Of a stretch of 64,000 nt of DNA, positions 44,466 to 53,479 are shown one piece after another; position 1 is the first letter of the stretch, and each line of letters opens with the position of its first letter. The stretch covers positions 1 to 64,000 of the forward strand of contig CAYSPZ010000001.1 in NCBI GenBank assembly GCA_964433065.1, read 5' to 3'. The DNA is from RGIG3009 sp964433065. Its GTDB lineage: Bacteria; Bacillota; Clostridia; Oscillospirales; Acutalibacteraceae. The notes beneath the pieces were generated by a model that searched no databases, was not told the DNA's origin, and was given only the letters and a program-made list of their open reading frames with translations. The translations under genes and the position numbers were made by a program.

Positions 44466-45145
44466 TACACAATTCTCCTAAACACAGATTCAAACGCTTC
44501 CGCGTAGTAGCAACCCGCCTGTGAACCGCGATAGGCGGCAAGACCTTTCAGGGTCTCTTCACTGCGGGGGTGGGGGTACGGACGCATCACACCGCGATAG
44601 CGGGCAAGGGCGGCGATCTTCATATCGACACCGTCTTTACCGACCTCAACAAAGGTGTTGGGTTGGAATCGGTTCATCGCGTTGTTCAGGTTCCAGTCGG
44701 TAGCGGAGAGCGCTTCCATAAACCAGACCTGCTGAATGGGTCTGACCTCCGGACGACGTTGGAACAACCGCACCGCCGCACTGCACGCGAGCGACGTGTG
44801 CAGATGGTCGTTGTTGGTGTCCGCCGGATGGTGGGTGATGACCACGTCCGCCTGTGACTCAATGATGGCTTTTTCGATAAACTGAACCAGACGCAGATGC
44901 GGTTCGGCATTCATCTCAATATTTGGGAAATCACCCAGATACAGATTGCGGACACCAAGCATTTTGGTGCTTTGACGCATATCGTCGTCCAATTCCTCAT
45001 TTTCGGGACGGAACGCACGGGCTTTCGCCGCCGCGCACATAATGCAAACATCGACGTTGTGTCCTTCCTTTGTCCATTTGTAGATCGACGCACCCGCGCC
45101 CAATGCCTCATCATCCGGATGAGCGACAACGATCAAATAGTTCAT
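44465..45145 (-). CDS. PIG-L family deacetylase
   Basis: The 226-aa protein starts MNYLIVVAHPDDEALGAGA; the A-H-P-D-D-E motif (residues 8-13) binds zinc and provides the catalytic Asp. The second zinc-ligand region is THHPADTNNDHLHTSLACS. PIG-L enzymes deacetylate GlcNAc-containing substrates. As the first gene of the polysaccharide operon it probably makes an amino sugar in the repeat unit or on a lipid-linked intermediate. Confidence 0.92.
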   Translation of the reverse strand: MNYLIVVAHPDDEALGAGASIYKWTKEGHNVDVCIMCAAAKARAFRPENEELDDDMRQSTKMLGVRNLYLGDFPNIEMNAEPHLRLVQFIEKAIIESQADVVITHHPADTNNDHLHTSLACSAAVRLFQRRPEVRPIQQVWFMEALSATDWNLNNAMNRFQPNTFVEVGKDGVDMKIAALARYRGVMRPYPHPRSEETLKGLAAYRGSQAGCYYAEAFESVFRRIV

Positions 45146-45212
45146 ACCCTGACTCCCCTACTATCTCTAAAAAATATTACTCCCAGAATAAAAAAATAAC
45201 TATACATTGTTT

Positions 45213-45241
45213 ATTATAGCACCCCTTTTTGTAAAACGCAA
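45213..45241 (-). promoter_or_regulatory. Promoter of the polysaccharide operon
   Basis: On the minus strand TTGCGT, a 17-base spacer and TATAAT lie 68 bases before the PIG-L start. It is the only good promoter I find for the 15-gene operon, whose genes are mostly less than 30 bases apart. Confidence 0.6.
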
Positions 45242-45319
45242 CCATTATATTTTTTGTGACCGTAAGAAGGATATTCTTGACTTTGCGCAGGAGCCATGCT
45301 TTAATTTTTTTGAAAGGAT

Positions 45320-46759
45320 GTGGTGAAGTTGAACCTGAAAGAAGTGCTTAAATGTGCCAATCCGTATATGCCGTTATGGGAACACGTTCCGGACGGCGAA
45401 CCGCGTGTGTTTGAGTATAACGGCGAAAAGCGGTTGTACGTATACGGCTCTCACGACACCAATCCGAACAACTACTGCGGCAACGATTACGTGGTATGGA
45501 GCGCACCGATCGACGATCTGACCGACTGGACCTATCACGGTGTCTGCTATGAGGTGGAAGAAACCAATCGTCTGTGTGCACCCGACGTCGTACAAAAAGG
45601 CGATACGTTTTATCTGTACGCGGCGGAAAAAGGCAACACCTTGACCACCGTTTCAAGCAGTAAATGTCCCTATGGTCCGTTTGTTGATCCTATTCCGACC
45701 AAGATCGGCGAGGACGTCGGTGTGTTGGTGGACGACGACGGAAAGGTGTACGCCTACTGGGGATACGCGATGGCGCAATGTGCCGAACTTGAAGAGGATA
45801 TGGCCACCATCAAAGAAGAAACGCGTCGTGAACACATGATCGGTCACACCCGTATCGATTTTCGCCCTCACGACGAGCACGAGATCGTTGAGGACGGTTT
45901 CTTCGAGGCGGCTTCCCCGCGCAAGATCAACGGAAAATACGTGTTCATCTACTCGAAACGCGCCAGCGACCCCGATCCGAAATACGGATGTTGGGGCGGT
46001 TGCACGATGTTTTTATCCTACCATTACAGTGACCGTCCGCTGGACGGATACGTGCGCGGCGGGGACATTTCCATCAACTGCGGTGAACTGATCACCTTGC
46101 CCGACGGCAAGATCGGACAGACCTATCCCGAGGGTAACAATCACGGCGGTATGGTGGAGATCGGCGGTCAATGGTACATTTTCTACCACCGTCACACCAA
46201 CGCGAAACCGTTTGCCCGTCAAGCGATGCTTGAGCCGATCGACGTGGCGATGGATGAGGACGGGCATGTGTTTATCGGCAAGATCACCTACGACGAGAAC
46301 GGCAGACCGATCGCAAGTAAACCCGTTGAAATGACCTCGCAAGGACCCCATCTCAACGGCATCGACGCCCGTAAACTCATTCCTGCGGCATACACCTGCC
46401 ACATCAGCGGTGATCGCCGCGCCTACGTACAGACGGTGCACGGCGATCGCTCACTCAAAGACACCCGCGTACGCGACATTCGCAACGGCACGACGATCGG
46501 ATTTCGCTATCTGCAATTCGGTGATACGACGGTAAAAACGGTTACCGTATACGCGAACGCCGCTGCCGATCTGCGTATCAACGTACGGGTGGATTCTTAT
46601 CAAGGCGAGATCGTGTCCGTCCTGACGATGGAAAGCGGCACAACGGAAGTGACCGCACCCGTGAGTGCCGATCTTTTCGGGAAACACGCGGTATATTTCG
46701 AATTCGTCAGTGAATCGGCAGACTGCATCGCCGATTTCTATCATTTCACTTTTGACTAA
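45320..46759 (+). CDS. GH43-like glycosidase with C-terminal beta-sandwich
   Basis: The 479-aa protein fits a GH43 five-bladed propeller: NPYMPLWEHVPDGEPRVF, LYVYGSHDTNP, LCAPDVVQKGDTFYLYAA and GFFEAASPRKINGKYVFIYS (candidate catalytic Glu), then NNHGGMVEIGGQWYIFYHRH. The last 130 residues look like a CBM6-type beta-sandwich (VRDIRNGTTIGFRYLQFG). GH43 enzymes remove arabinose, xylose or related residues. There is no signal peptide. The start is uncertain: GTG at 45320 or 45323 or TTG at 45329 all lie behind AAAGGA. It is a single gene ending at the hairpin 46765-46791. Confidence 0.85.
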   Translation: MVKLNLKEVLKCANPYMPLWEHVPDGEPRVFEYNGEKRLYVYGSHDTNPNNYCGNDYVVWSAPIDDLTDWTYHGVCYEVEETNRLCAPDVVQKGDTFYLYAAEKGNTLTTVSSSKCPYGPFVDPIPTKIGEDVGVLVDDDGKVYAYWGYAMAQCAELEEDMATIKEETRREHMIGHTRIDFRPHDEHEIVEDGFFEAASPRKINGKYVFIYSKRASDPDPKYGCWGGCTMFLSYHYSDRPLDGYVRGGDISINCGELITLPDGKIGQTYPEGNNHGGMVEIGGQWYIFYHRHTNAKPFARQAMLEPIDVAMDEDGHVFIGKITYDENGRPIASKPVEMTSQGPHLNGIDARKLIPAAYTCHISGDRRAYVQTVHGDRSLKDTRVRDIRNGTTIGFRYLQFGDTTVKTVTVYANAAADLRINVRVDSYQGEIVSVLTMESGTTEVTAPVSADLFGKHAVYFEFVSESADCIADFYHFTFD

Positions 46760-46764
46760 CAGCG

Positions 46765-46791
46765 ATGCCGCCCGCCTTTAACGGGCGGCAT
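46765..46791 (+). terminator. Hairpin terminator after GH43
   Basis: ATGCCGCCCG pairs with CGGGCGGCAT around a seven-base loop, six bases beyond the GH43 stop. The T run after it is poor. Confidence 0.55.
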
Positions 46792-46793
46792 AC

Positions 46794-46822
46794 TTGATTT
46801 TGCGACGGTGTTGTAGTATAAT
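46794..46822 (+). promoter_or_regulatory. Promoter of the GlpA/GlpB/DUF1667-like operon
   Basis: TTGATT, a 17-base spacer and TATAAT lie 34 bases before the start at 46856. Confidence 0.65.
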
Positions 46823-46855
46823 GAACGACAGTTTTACGGAACGGAGAGAAACAAT

Positions 46856-48292
46856 ATGTATGATGTCGTAATCATCGGTGGCGGTGTGATCGGCGGTATG
46901 GTCGCACGGGCGTTGTCCCGTTACCGTTTATCGGTGTGTATACTGGAAAAAGAAAACGACGTGGCGACCGGCGCGACCAAAGCCAATTCGGCGATCGTTC
47001 ACGCGGGTTTTGACGCCAAAGAGGGCAGTCTGAAAGCGTTACTCAATGTCAGAGGCTCTCAAATGATGGCGGCGGTATGTGAGCAGTTGGGGGTCAAGTA
47101 CCAACGAAACGGGTCGCTGGTCATCGGGTTTACCGACGAGGACCGCGCGACCATCGAAGACTTGTACGAACGCGGTGTAAAAAACGGTGTGAAAGGGTTG
47201 CGCGTACTTGACGCGGGGGAAACGCATCGTTTAGAACCGTCGTTGTCCGACGACGTTACTTGCGCATTACACGCGCCGACGGGTGCGATCGTCTGTCCGT
47301 ACGACCTCGCGGTTGCCGCCATCGGTAACGCGATGGATAACGGGGTAACCCTTCGCCGCAATTTCCCCGTCTGCGGCATCGACAAGACCGACGACGGGTT
47401 TACGGTGCGGTCGGCAACTGACGCGGTGACCGCGCGGTTTATCGTCAACTGTGCAGGTGTGTATTCCGATGCGATCGCGGCGATGGTCGGGGATACGTCC
47501 TTTACGGTACATCCGCGAAAAGGTGAGTACCTGTTACTCGACCGCGAATGCGGTACGTTGCTCGGTCACACCATCTTCCGTACCCCGTCCAAGATGGGCA
47601 AGGGAATCCTGCTCTCCCCGACCGTCGACGGGAACCTGCTGCTCGGTCCGACGTCGGTGGATATGGAAGACAAAGACAATAAAAACACCACCGCCGAAGG
47701 GATCGCGGAGGTGATCGCCAAAGCGAAAGAAAACGTACCGTCGGTACCGGTCGGTAAAGTCATCACCTCGTTTTGCGGGTTGCGCGCGGTGGGCAGTACG
47801 GGGGATTTCATTCTGACCTCCCCCGTCGCGGGATTTGTGAATGCCGCAGGGGTGGAATCACCGGGATTGTCCGCTTCCCCCGCCATCGCGGAACACGTAT
47901 TGGAACGGTTAGCCGAGCAGGGGCTTACCCTGATCGAAAAGGACGATTACCGCCCGACGCGGGTGTCCGCCCACGCGTTCCGTGACGCGACGATGGACGA
48001 GAAAAACACGATGATCCGTGAGAATCCCGCGTACGGGAAGATCGTCTGCCGTTGCGAAGGGGTGACCGAAGGCGAGATCTTAGATGCTCTCCGCCGCGAA
48101 CCGAAAGCGGTGGATCTTGACGGTGTCAAGCGTCGTACCCGCGCACAGATGGGACGGTGTCAGGGCGGATTCTGCGGTCCGTATATCACCGAGTTGCTGG
48201 CAAAAGAACAAGGAATTGCGTACGAACAGGTGACCAAATTCGGCGGCGGGTCGTATATCAACGTGGGTAAGACGAAGGGTGAAGAAGTATGA
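46856..48292 (+). CDS. GlpA-like FAD oxidoreductase with BFD-type Fe-S domain
   Basis: The 478-aa protein has an N-terminal FAD site (VVIIGGGVIGGMVA, residues 4-17) and a DAO-type body as in glycerol-3-phosphate dehydrogenase. Its C-terminal BFD-like [2Fe-2S] domain has Cys398, Cys400, Cys435 and Cys440 (KIVCRCEGV ... GRCQGGFCG). Homologous three-gene sets in Clostridia are annotated as anaerobic glycerol-3-phosphate dehydrogenase components. It overlaps the next gene by four bases (ATGA). Glycerol-3-phosphate as substrate is likely but unproved; no glycerol kinase is adjacent. Confidence 0.88.
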   Translation: MYDVVIIGGGVIGGMVARALSRYRLSVCILEKENDVATGATKANSAIVHAGFDAKEGSLKALLNVRGSQMMAAVCEQLGVKYQRNGSLVIGFTDEDRATIEDLYERGVKNGVKGLRVLDAGETHRLEPSLSDDVTCALHAPTGAIVCPYDLAVAAIGNAMDNGVTLRRNFPVCGIDKTDDGFTVRSATDAVTARFIVNCAGVYSDAIAAMVGDTSFTVHPRKGEYLLLDRECGTLLGHTIFRTPSKMGKGILLSPTVDGNLLLGPTSVDMEDKDNKNTTAEGIAEVIAKAKENVPSVPVGKVITSFCGLRAVGSTGDFILTSPVAGFVNAAGVESPGLSASPAIAEHVLERLAEQGLTLIEKDDYRPTRVSAHAFRDATMDEKNTMIRENPAYGKIVCRCEGVTEGEILDALRREPKAVDLDGVKRRTRAQMGRCQGGFCGPYITELLAKEQGIAYEQVTKFGGGSYINVGKTKGEEV

Positions 48293-49524
48293 AAGATCTG
48301 ATCATCATCGGCGGCGGTCCTGCGGGTATGAGCGCGGCGGTCGCGGCATATGACAGCGGTATCACCGATATTCTGATTTTAGAACGGGACGAGCATTTGG
48401 GCGGTATTCTGCAACAGTGCATCCACAACGGGTTCGGGTTGCACAAGTTCGGCGAAGAGTTGACGGGACCCGAATACGCGTGGCGGTATGAACAACAGGT
48501 GCGTGAACGGAACATCGAATGTAAGTTAAACACGATGGTACTGGACGTATCCGCCGACCGCGTGGTGACCGCCACCAACAGCGAAGACGGTATTTTTCAG
48601 GTACAGGCGAAAGCCATCGTGTTGGCGATGGGGTGCCGCGAACGCGCCAAAGGGGCGCTCAACATCGCGGGTTCTCGTCCTGCGGGGATCTACAGCGCGG
48701 GTACGGCACAAAAATACGTGAATATGAAAGGGTATCTGCCGGGCAAAGACGTGGTCATTTTAGGCAGCGGCGATATCGGACTCATCATGGTGCGGCGGAT
48801 GACCTTAGAGGGTGCGCGGGTTCACGCGGTATGCGAACTGATGCCCTATTCGGGCGGTCTTGCGCGAAACATTGAACAGTGCCTGAACGATTTTGATATT
48901 CCGCTGAAACTCAGCCACACGGTGGTAAAGATCCACGGAAAAGAACGGGTAACGGGTGTGACGATCGCCGAAGTGGACGAAAATCGACGTCCCAAACCCG
49001 AAACGGAAGAGTATATCCCGTGCGACACGCTGCTTCTGTCGGTGGGACTGATTCCCGAAAACGAGTTGTCCAAGTGCGCCGACGTGAAACTGTGCGCCAC
49101 CACGAGCGGTGCGGTGGTCGATCAGGATCGACAGACATCGGTGGAAGGGATCTTCTCCTGCGGTAACGTGTTGCACGTACACGATCTGGTGGATTTTGTG
49201 TCGGATGAAGCGGAGATCGCGGGTAAAGCGGCGGCGGCATATATTCGCGGCGAACACCGCGAACGCGTGGCGGTGACCCTGAAACCCGACGGAAAGGTGC
49301 GGTATACCGTACCGCAGATCATCACCGAACGGGGGGACGTGACGGTGTATTTCCGCGTCAGTGACGTGTATAAGAACGTGAACGTGACCGTCAAGAACGG
49401 CGATACCGTACTGCTTTCCAAAAAGCGCCCGAAAGTGGCGCCGGGTGAGATGGAAACGGTGGTTATCAAGCGCGAATATCTGGACGGCGCAAACGAATTA
49501 CAGATCGGGTTGGAGGTGTTGTGA
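48289..49524 (+). CDS. GlpB-like NAD(P)/FAD oxidoreductase
   Basis: The 411-aa flavoprotein begins LIIIGGGPAGMSAAVAAYDS (FAD Rossmann fold) and has a second dinucleotide site (DVVILGSGDIGLIMVRRM). A C-terminal redox stretch follows (SVEGIFSCGNVLHVHDLVDF). It works with the upstream GlpA-like and downstream DUF1667 proteins, passing electrons from the oxidised substrate to NAD or another carrier. Confidence 0.88.
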   Translation: MKDLIIIGGGPAGMSAAVAAYDSGITDILILERDEHLGGILQQCIHNGFGLHKFGEELTGPEYAWRYEQQVRERNIECKLNTMVLDVSADRVVTATNSEDGIFQVQAKAIVLAMGCRERAKGALNIAGSRPAGIYSAGTAQKYVNMKGYLPGKDVVILGSGDIGLIMVRRMTLEGARVHAVCELMPYSGGLARNIEQCLNDFDIPLKLSHTVVKIHGKERVTGVTIAEVDENRRPKPETEEYIPCDTLLLSVGLIPENELSKCADVKLCATTSGAVVDQDRQTSVEGIFSCGNVLHVHDLVDFVSDEAEIAGKAAAAYIRGEHRERVAVTLKPDGKVRYTVPQIITERGDVTVYFRVSDVYKNVNVTVKNGDTVLLSKKRPKVAPGEMETVVIKREYLDGANELQIGLEVL

Positions 49525-49525
49525 G

Positions 49526-49870
49526 ATGGAACGGAAACTGACCTGTATCGTATGCCCTTTGGGTTGTGAGTTGACCGTGCAGTTGGACGGGAAAACGGTC
49601 ACGGCGGTGTCGGGCAACACCTGTGTGCGCGGCAAAACGTATGCCGAGACCGAATGTACAAACCCGATGCGTACGGTGTGTTCCACCATGCGGTGTGACG
49701 ACGGTTCGATGGTGGCGGTCAAGACCGATCGCACCATCCCGAAAGAGAAAATGTTCGAGTGTATGCGCCGTATCAACGACGCGGTCGCGACCTTACCCGT
49801 TCAGGTGGGGGACGTTCTCCTCACCGACGTGTGCGGCAGTAACATTGTCGCAACACAAAACAGAGAATAA
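49526..49870 (+). CDS. DUF1667 protein
   Basis: The 114-aa protein has a Cys-rich N-terminus (LTCIVCPLGCEL, Cys7, Cys10 and Cys14, plus NTCVRG) that suggests an Fe-S cluster or metal site, typical of DUF1667. It is found as the third partner of GlpA/GlpB-like flavoproteins in Clostridia. The ATG at 49526 follows TTGGAGGTGTTGTGAG; it overlaps nothing and ends the operon. Confidence 0.88.
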   Translation: MERKLTCIVCPLGCELTVQLDGKTVTAVSGNTCVRGKTYAETECTNPMRTVCSTMRCDDGSMVAVKTDRTIPKEKMFECMRRINDAVATLPVQVGDVLLTDVCGSNIVATQNRE

Positions 49871-49873
49871 ACG

Positions 49874-49910
49874 AAACGATCCGCGAGGCAATCAACCTCG
49901 CGGATCGTTT
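49874..49910. terminator. Bidirectional terminator, twin of 63073-63107
   Basis: AAACGATCCGCGAGG pairs with CCTCGCGGATCGTTT around a seven-base loop. It ends both the flavoprotein operon (plus) and the 12-gene catabolic operon (minus). The stem is nearly identical to the terminator after the DeoR gene. Confidence 0.85.
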
Positions 49911-49915
49911 TTATA

Positions 49916-50917
49916 TTACAGATAACGCAACAGGTTTTCGGCATAGTAGCCAAAACCGTCGTCACTCGGGTGGACGGTGCCGTCGCCGTACAGATTGACG
50001 TCGTGCGGGACAAGGTCGATGCCGTTGATCAACTCAATATTGTCGAAGCCGTCAAGGCAGTGTTCGATGGCGGTGTGCAACTCTTCGAACCGACCGAACG
50101 GCAGTTCGCCGCCGCGGGGGAGCCAGATCGGGGAGATCACCACCACACGCGTAGTGGGATAGGTCGCGCGTAGGTTTTTAAAAAAGGCGCGGCAATATTC
50201 CTCAAACTGTTCGCGGGTGCGGTGGTGGTAGTCGTTGCACCCGTACGCAACGGTGATGATATCGGGGATGAATGCCTCTTTCGTTGCGGCGAGTTCGGGG
50301 AAAAACATCTCGCCGCCGATGGCTTTATTAAACTCATCGGCATCCAGCGCACGTGCCAGACGGCACAGATAGGAATTGGACGGGTAAAGCGAATGATACC
50401 CTTGGGTGATGGAATCACCGAACGCGAGTAACGTGTGTTTACGGCGAACAGGCGTGACCGACGCGCCGTCGTCCAGTTCGACAAATTCCACCGACGGTTG
50501 TACCGACCACGGGAAGTACACTTCCACCGTTTTTTCGCCATCGCCGAGCGAAAAGGTCTTTTCCATTCGGGTAAAAGATAACGGAATACCGGTGTACGGG
50601 ACGGTCATTTCCACCCCGTCAAAGTTGCAAAGATGATCGACACATTCACCATTTACGTACACATCAAACCCGTAAAAAAGTGCGGATGAGGCGGAAGTCA
50701 CGCGGGTCGCCAAAGTGAGGCGGGTACTGTCGGTACGAAACGCGAGACGGACACCCGCCGACGACAATGAACGCAGATACGCGTCGTTACCTCTGTTTGC
50801 GTACAGGTCGCGTTGTTCTTCGGTAAACCGCCAGAACAGGAAACGACCGGTATTGGTCTGCTCCACCTCGGCGGCACCGACGGTGATCGCTTTTACTTGT
50901 TCGAGTGTGAGTTTCAT
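49916..50917 (-). CDS. SGNH/GDSL hydrolase
   Basis: The 333-aa protein has an N-terminal beta-sandwich (about 1-150) and a C-terminal SGNH domain. Block I is LLAFGDSITQGYH with nucleophile Ser169, block II is GGEMFF (Gly), block III is VAYGCNDYHH (Asn), and block V is DGTVHPSDDGFG with the Asp-His pair. These enzymes remove acetyl or other ester groups, commonly from carbohydrates. There is no signal peptide. It is the last gene of the catabolic operon and may deacylate the incoming sugar. Confidence 0.88.
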   Translation of the reverse strand: MKLTLEQVKAITVGAAEVEQTNTGRFLFWRFTEEQRDLYANRGNDAYLRSLSSAGVRLAFRTDSTRLTLATRVTSASSALFYGFDVYVNGECVDHLCNFDGVEMTVPYTGIPLSFTRMEKTFSLGDGEKTVEVYFPWSVQPSVEFVELDDGASVTPVRRKHTLLAFGDSITQGYHSLYPSNSYLCRLARALDADEFNKAIGGEMFFPELAATKEAFIPDIITVAYGCNDYHHRTREQFEEYCRAFFKNLRATYPTTRVVVISPIWLPRGGELPFGRFEELHTAIEHCLDGFDNIELINGIDLVPHDVNLYGDGTVHPSDDGFGYYAENLLRYL

Positions 50918-50950
50918 ATCGATTTCTCCTTAAAGCAATCCGAACCTACC

Positions 50951-51829
50951 TTAAATCTCGCCGATGCGTTTGAGTTCGGCGCGGACCGCTTCGAACGCGG
51001 TTTCGGACAGGTCGGACACGTAGTCGGGCGCGTAGTTGCCTTCGTAGCCTAAGATGTTCATCGCGGCGGTGAAGGACGGCCACAGGTCGTTTGCGACAAA
51101 GAAGTCACGGAATGCGACGATGTTGTTGAGCGCAACCGCCGCTTTGTCGTAGTCGCCGTCCGCCATTGCGCGGAATAAGGCGGCGGTGTTTTTCGGGGTA
51201 CAGGCAAGCATACCGTCGAGGCATTTGTCCATTCCCCATTTGTACGCAACGTCAAACACGTCAAGACCCGAATACACCATAATGAAATCGGTCGGTACGT
51301 CGGGATCCAGTTTGAGTTTGCGGAACAGTTGGGTATCGTTGGATTTGATACCGACGAAGTTCGGGACCGTTTTGAGCAGTTCCTTGACCATATCGTAGGT
51401 GATCTTGGTCTGGGTGACCGACGGCAGGTCATAGAGCAGAATGTTATGTTTGGTCAGTGCCGCGACCCCTCTGAAGAAGTTGAGCACCTGATCTTTTGAC
51501 AGGGTATGGTAGTACGGGGTGGTGAATACCAATCCGTCGATGGCGAGGTCTTCCAGCGCGTCGATGCGTTGTTTGACACGCGCGATCGAGTTGTCCATCG
51601 CGCCCACGAACACGGGAACGCGGCCCGCCGCGGCTTCGACCGCCGTTTCGGCGACGGCGCGGAACACGTCGTGGCGGATAAACGCTTGGATGCCCATACT
51701 GCCCATACTGAGCAGACCGACCGCACCTGCGTTGATCTGGTCTTCGATCTGTTTTTTATAACTTTCGGGTAAGAAATTTCCGTCCTTGTCAAGCGGCGTA
51801 CCGAGCGCCGGTACAAATCCTGCGTTCAT
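50951..51829 (-). CDS. DapA-family aldolase/lyase
   Basis: The 292-aa class I aldolase has Tyr133 (LLYDLPS) and Schiff-base Lys162 (VGIKSND) in the dihydrodipicolinate synthase superfamily pattern. It is a second member in the window and only distantly like the one at 27871. In a sugar operon with NagA and a kinase it would most likely cleave a 2-keto-3-deoxy acid or sialic-acid-like compound. The ATG at 51829 follows AAGGAGTGTAACGAT; longer in-frame sequence overlaps the upstream aldolase gene. Confidence 0.87.
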   Translation of the reverse strand: MNAGFVPALGTPLDKDGNFLPESYKKQIEDQINAGAVGLLSMGSMGIQAFIRHDVFRAVAETAVEAAAGRVPVFVGAMDNSIARVKQRIDALEDLAIDGLVFTTPYYHTLSKDQVLNFFRGVAALTKHNILLYDLPSVTQTKITYDMVKELLKTVPNFVGIKSNDTQLFRKLKLDPDVPTDFIMVYSGLDVFDVAYKWGMDKCLDGMLACTPKNTAALFRAMADGDYDKAAVALNNIVAFRDFFVANDLWPSFTAAMNILGYEGNYAPDYVSDLSETAFEAVRAELKRIGEI

Positions 51830-51842
51830 ATCGTTACACTCC

Positions 51843-52517
51843 TTAAAAATCCAAAATAGTCTTATCGCCGTAGGTGTTCTGCCAATCCTTGTCAAATCCG
51901 CTGACGGCGGCATCGGTCATCGGGTGGGCGATCACCGCTTTTAACACGTCGGCGGTCATCGTCACGCAATGGCAACCCGCCGCGGCGCATTTATGCACCT
52001 GTTCGGCATTTTTGAAACTGGCGGCGAGCACTTCGCAGTCTACACCGTAGTAGTCAAACTGTTCGACGATTTCGGCTACCACGCGGGTACCGTCGCCGAC
52101 AATGTTGTCCAGACGGTTGACGTAGGGTGCGACGTAGTCAGCACCTGCCGTTGCCGCGATCAACGCCTGTGCGGGGGTGAAGATGGCGGTCATCAGCACA
52201 CGGATACCGCGTTTTTTGAGTTCCATCGTGGCTTTGAGTCCTTCTTCGCCGATCGGGATCTTGACGCAGAACGGACCGCCTGCGCGTTCGTTCATCAGCA
52301 CCGCTTCTTCCACCATCTTATCCGCCGTTTTCTGCACCGTTTGGGCGAAAAGCAGTTTGTCGGGACCGATGATGGCGCGGATGTCCGCCATCAGTTTCCA
52401 GAAATCGGTGTGCTCTTTTGCGACGATGGACGGGTTGGTGGTGACACCGAAAACGGGATAGAATTCGTTGCAATGTTTGATTGCCGAAAGATCGGCGGTG
52501 TCCAGAATGTATTTCAT
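51843..52517 (-). CDS. Transaldolase/fructose-6-phosphate aldolase-like
   Basis: The 224-aa protein is a short transaldolase of the FSA/TalC type: MKYILDTADLSAIKHC, GVTTNPSIVAKE, FCVKIPIG with Schiff-base Lys86, and AGADYVAPYVNRLDNI. These enzymes join or cleave C3 units of sugar phosphates such as fructose-6-phosphate. The ATG at 52517 lies after AAGGAGGAAC TTACT-type sequence. It is separated by 13 bases from each neighbour. Confidence 0.9.
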   Translation of the reverse strand: MKYILDTADLSAIKHCNEFYPVFGVTTNPSIVAKEHTDFWKLMADIRAIIGPDKLLFAQTVQKTADKMVEEAVLMNERAGGPFCVKIPIGEEGLKATMELKKRGIRVLMTAIFTPAQALIAATAGADYVAPYVNRLDNIVGDGTRVVAEIVEQFDYYGVDCEVLAASFKNAEQVHKCAAAGCHCVTMTADVLKAVIAHPMTDAAVSGFDKDWQNTYGDKTILDF

Positions 52518-52530
52518 AGTAAGTTCCTCC

Positions 52531-53466
52531 TTAAAAGCGATTAAACCATTGACGGGGATCGATGACGCGCGGGTCGATATCCGCAAACGCGTCGTGTAAC
52601 ATCGTCAGTTGATCGTCGGTGAGGGTCTGCACTTGATCGATCAACGAACAATTGCTCTTGACGTGGTCGGCGATCTGACAACCGAGTACCACCGACGCGA
52701 CCCCGTCGACCGACAGGATATACGACAGTGCCAATACCGCAGGTGTCATACCGAAAGTATCGCACAATTCACGGTATTTTTCAAGATAGGGACGGCAAAA
52801 ATCCATTCGCGGATCCAATTCGTCGGGAGAAAGGAATACCAATCCCTGTAAAAACACGCTGCGAACGAAGATCGCCATACCCGCGTCGGCAATTGCCTGA
52901 ACGCCGCCGCTTTCGATCTGCCGCCAATCAAACACGTTGAGCGGGATCTGTACCGCGTCGAATCCCGAACGCGCGACATCAAAATAGTCGTCTTCGGAGT
53001 AGACCGACAAACCGCTGTAACGGATCTTGCCGCTCGCTTTGAGTTCGGCAAACACGTCGCGTACCACGTCGGGGTTTTTCGCGTAGTCGGCATAGGTATG
53101 TACCATCAGCATATCGAGCGACGAAACACCGAGCGTTTGTAAGCATCCGTCGGTCTGGCGCAGAATGTCGGCGCGCAATGCCGCGTCGGAACTGTGGTCG
53201 AACGGACCGATCTTGGTGACGATGAACGGACGCTCGTTTTCGGGTAAGGTTTGAAGCCATTCCCCGATGATCGCTTCCGAATCGCCGTAGTTGTTGGCGG
53301 TGTCCAGATTATCCACACCGCCGTCTTTGGCGCAGTCGAGCAGATAAAACGCGTCCGCTTTCGTGGGTTTTACCGCGTGTTCGCCCAGTCCGTATGCCAT
53401 ACCGAGTTGCACCGTACCGAGCGAAAACACCGACATCTTTTCGCCGTGAAACGAGGCATATTTCAA
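52531..53466 (-). CDS. Aldo/keto reductase
   Basis: The 311-aa protein is an AKR barrel with the tetrad Asp55, Tyr60, Lys85 and His123 (DNLDTANNYG, FIVTKIG, DMLMVHTYAD). It starts at a TTG (53466) behind AAAGGGGGAATACGC. AKRs reduce sugar aldehydes or ketoses with NADPH. In this operon it and the SDR could interconvert a keto sugar and its alcohol. Confidence 0.9.
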   Translation of the reverse strand: MKYASFHGEKMSVFSLGTVQLGMAYGLGEHAVKPTKADAFYLLDCAKDGGVDNLDTANNYGDSEAIIGEWLQTLPENERPFIVTKIGPFDHSSDAALRADILRQTDGCLQTLGVSSLDMLMVHTYADYAKNPDVVRDVFAELKASGKIRYSGLSVYSEDDYFDVARSGFDAVQIPLNVFDWRQIESGGVQAIADAGMAIFVRSVFLQGLVFLSPDELDPRMDFCRPYLEKYRELCDTFGMTPAVLALSYILSVDGVASVVLGCQIADHVKSNCSLIDQVQTLTDDQLTMLHDAFADIDPRVIDPRQWFNRF

Positions 53467-53479
53467 GCGTATTCCCCCT

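Noticed and set aside
50951..51829. Gene for true dihydrodipicolinate synthase of lysine synthesis
   Set aside because: The context is a sugar catabolic operon, no lysine genes are near, and the family covers many other aldolases.
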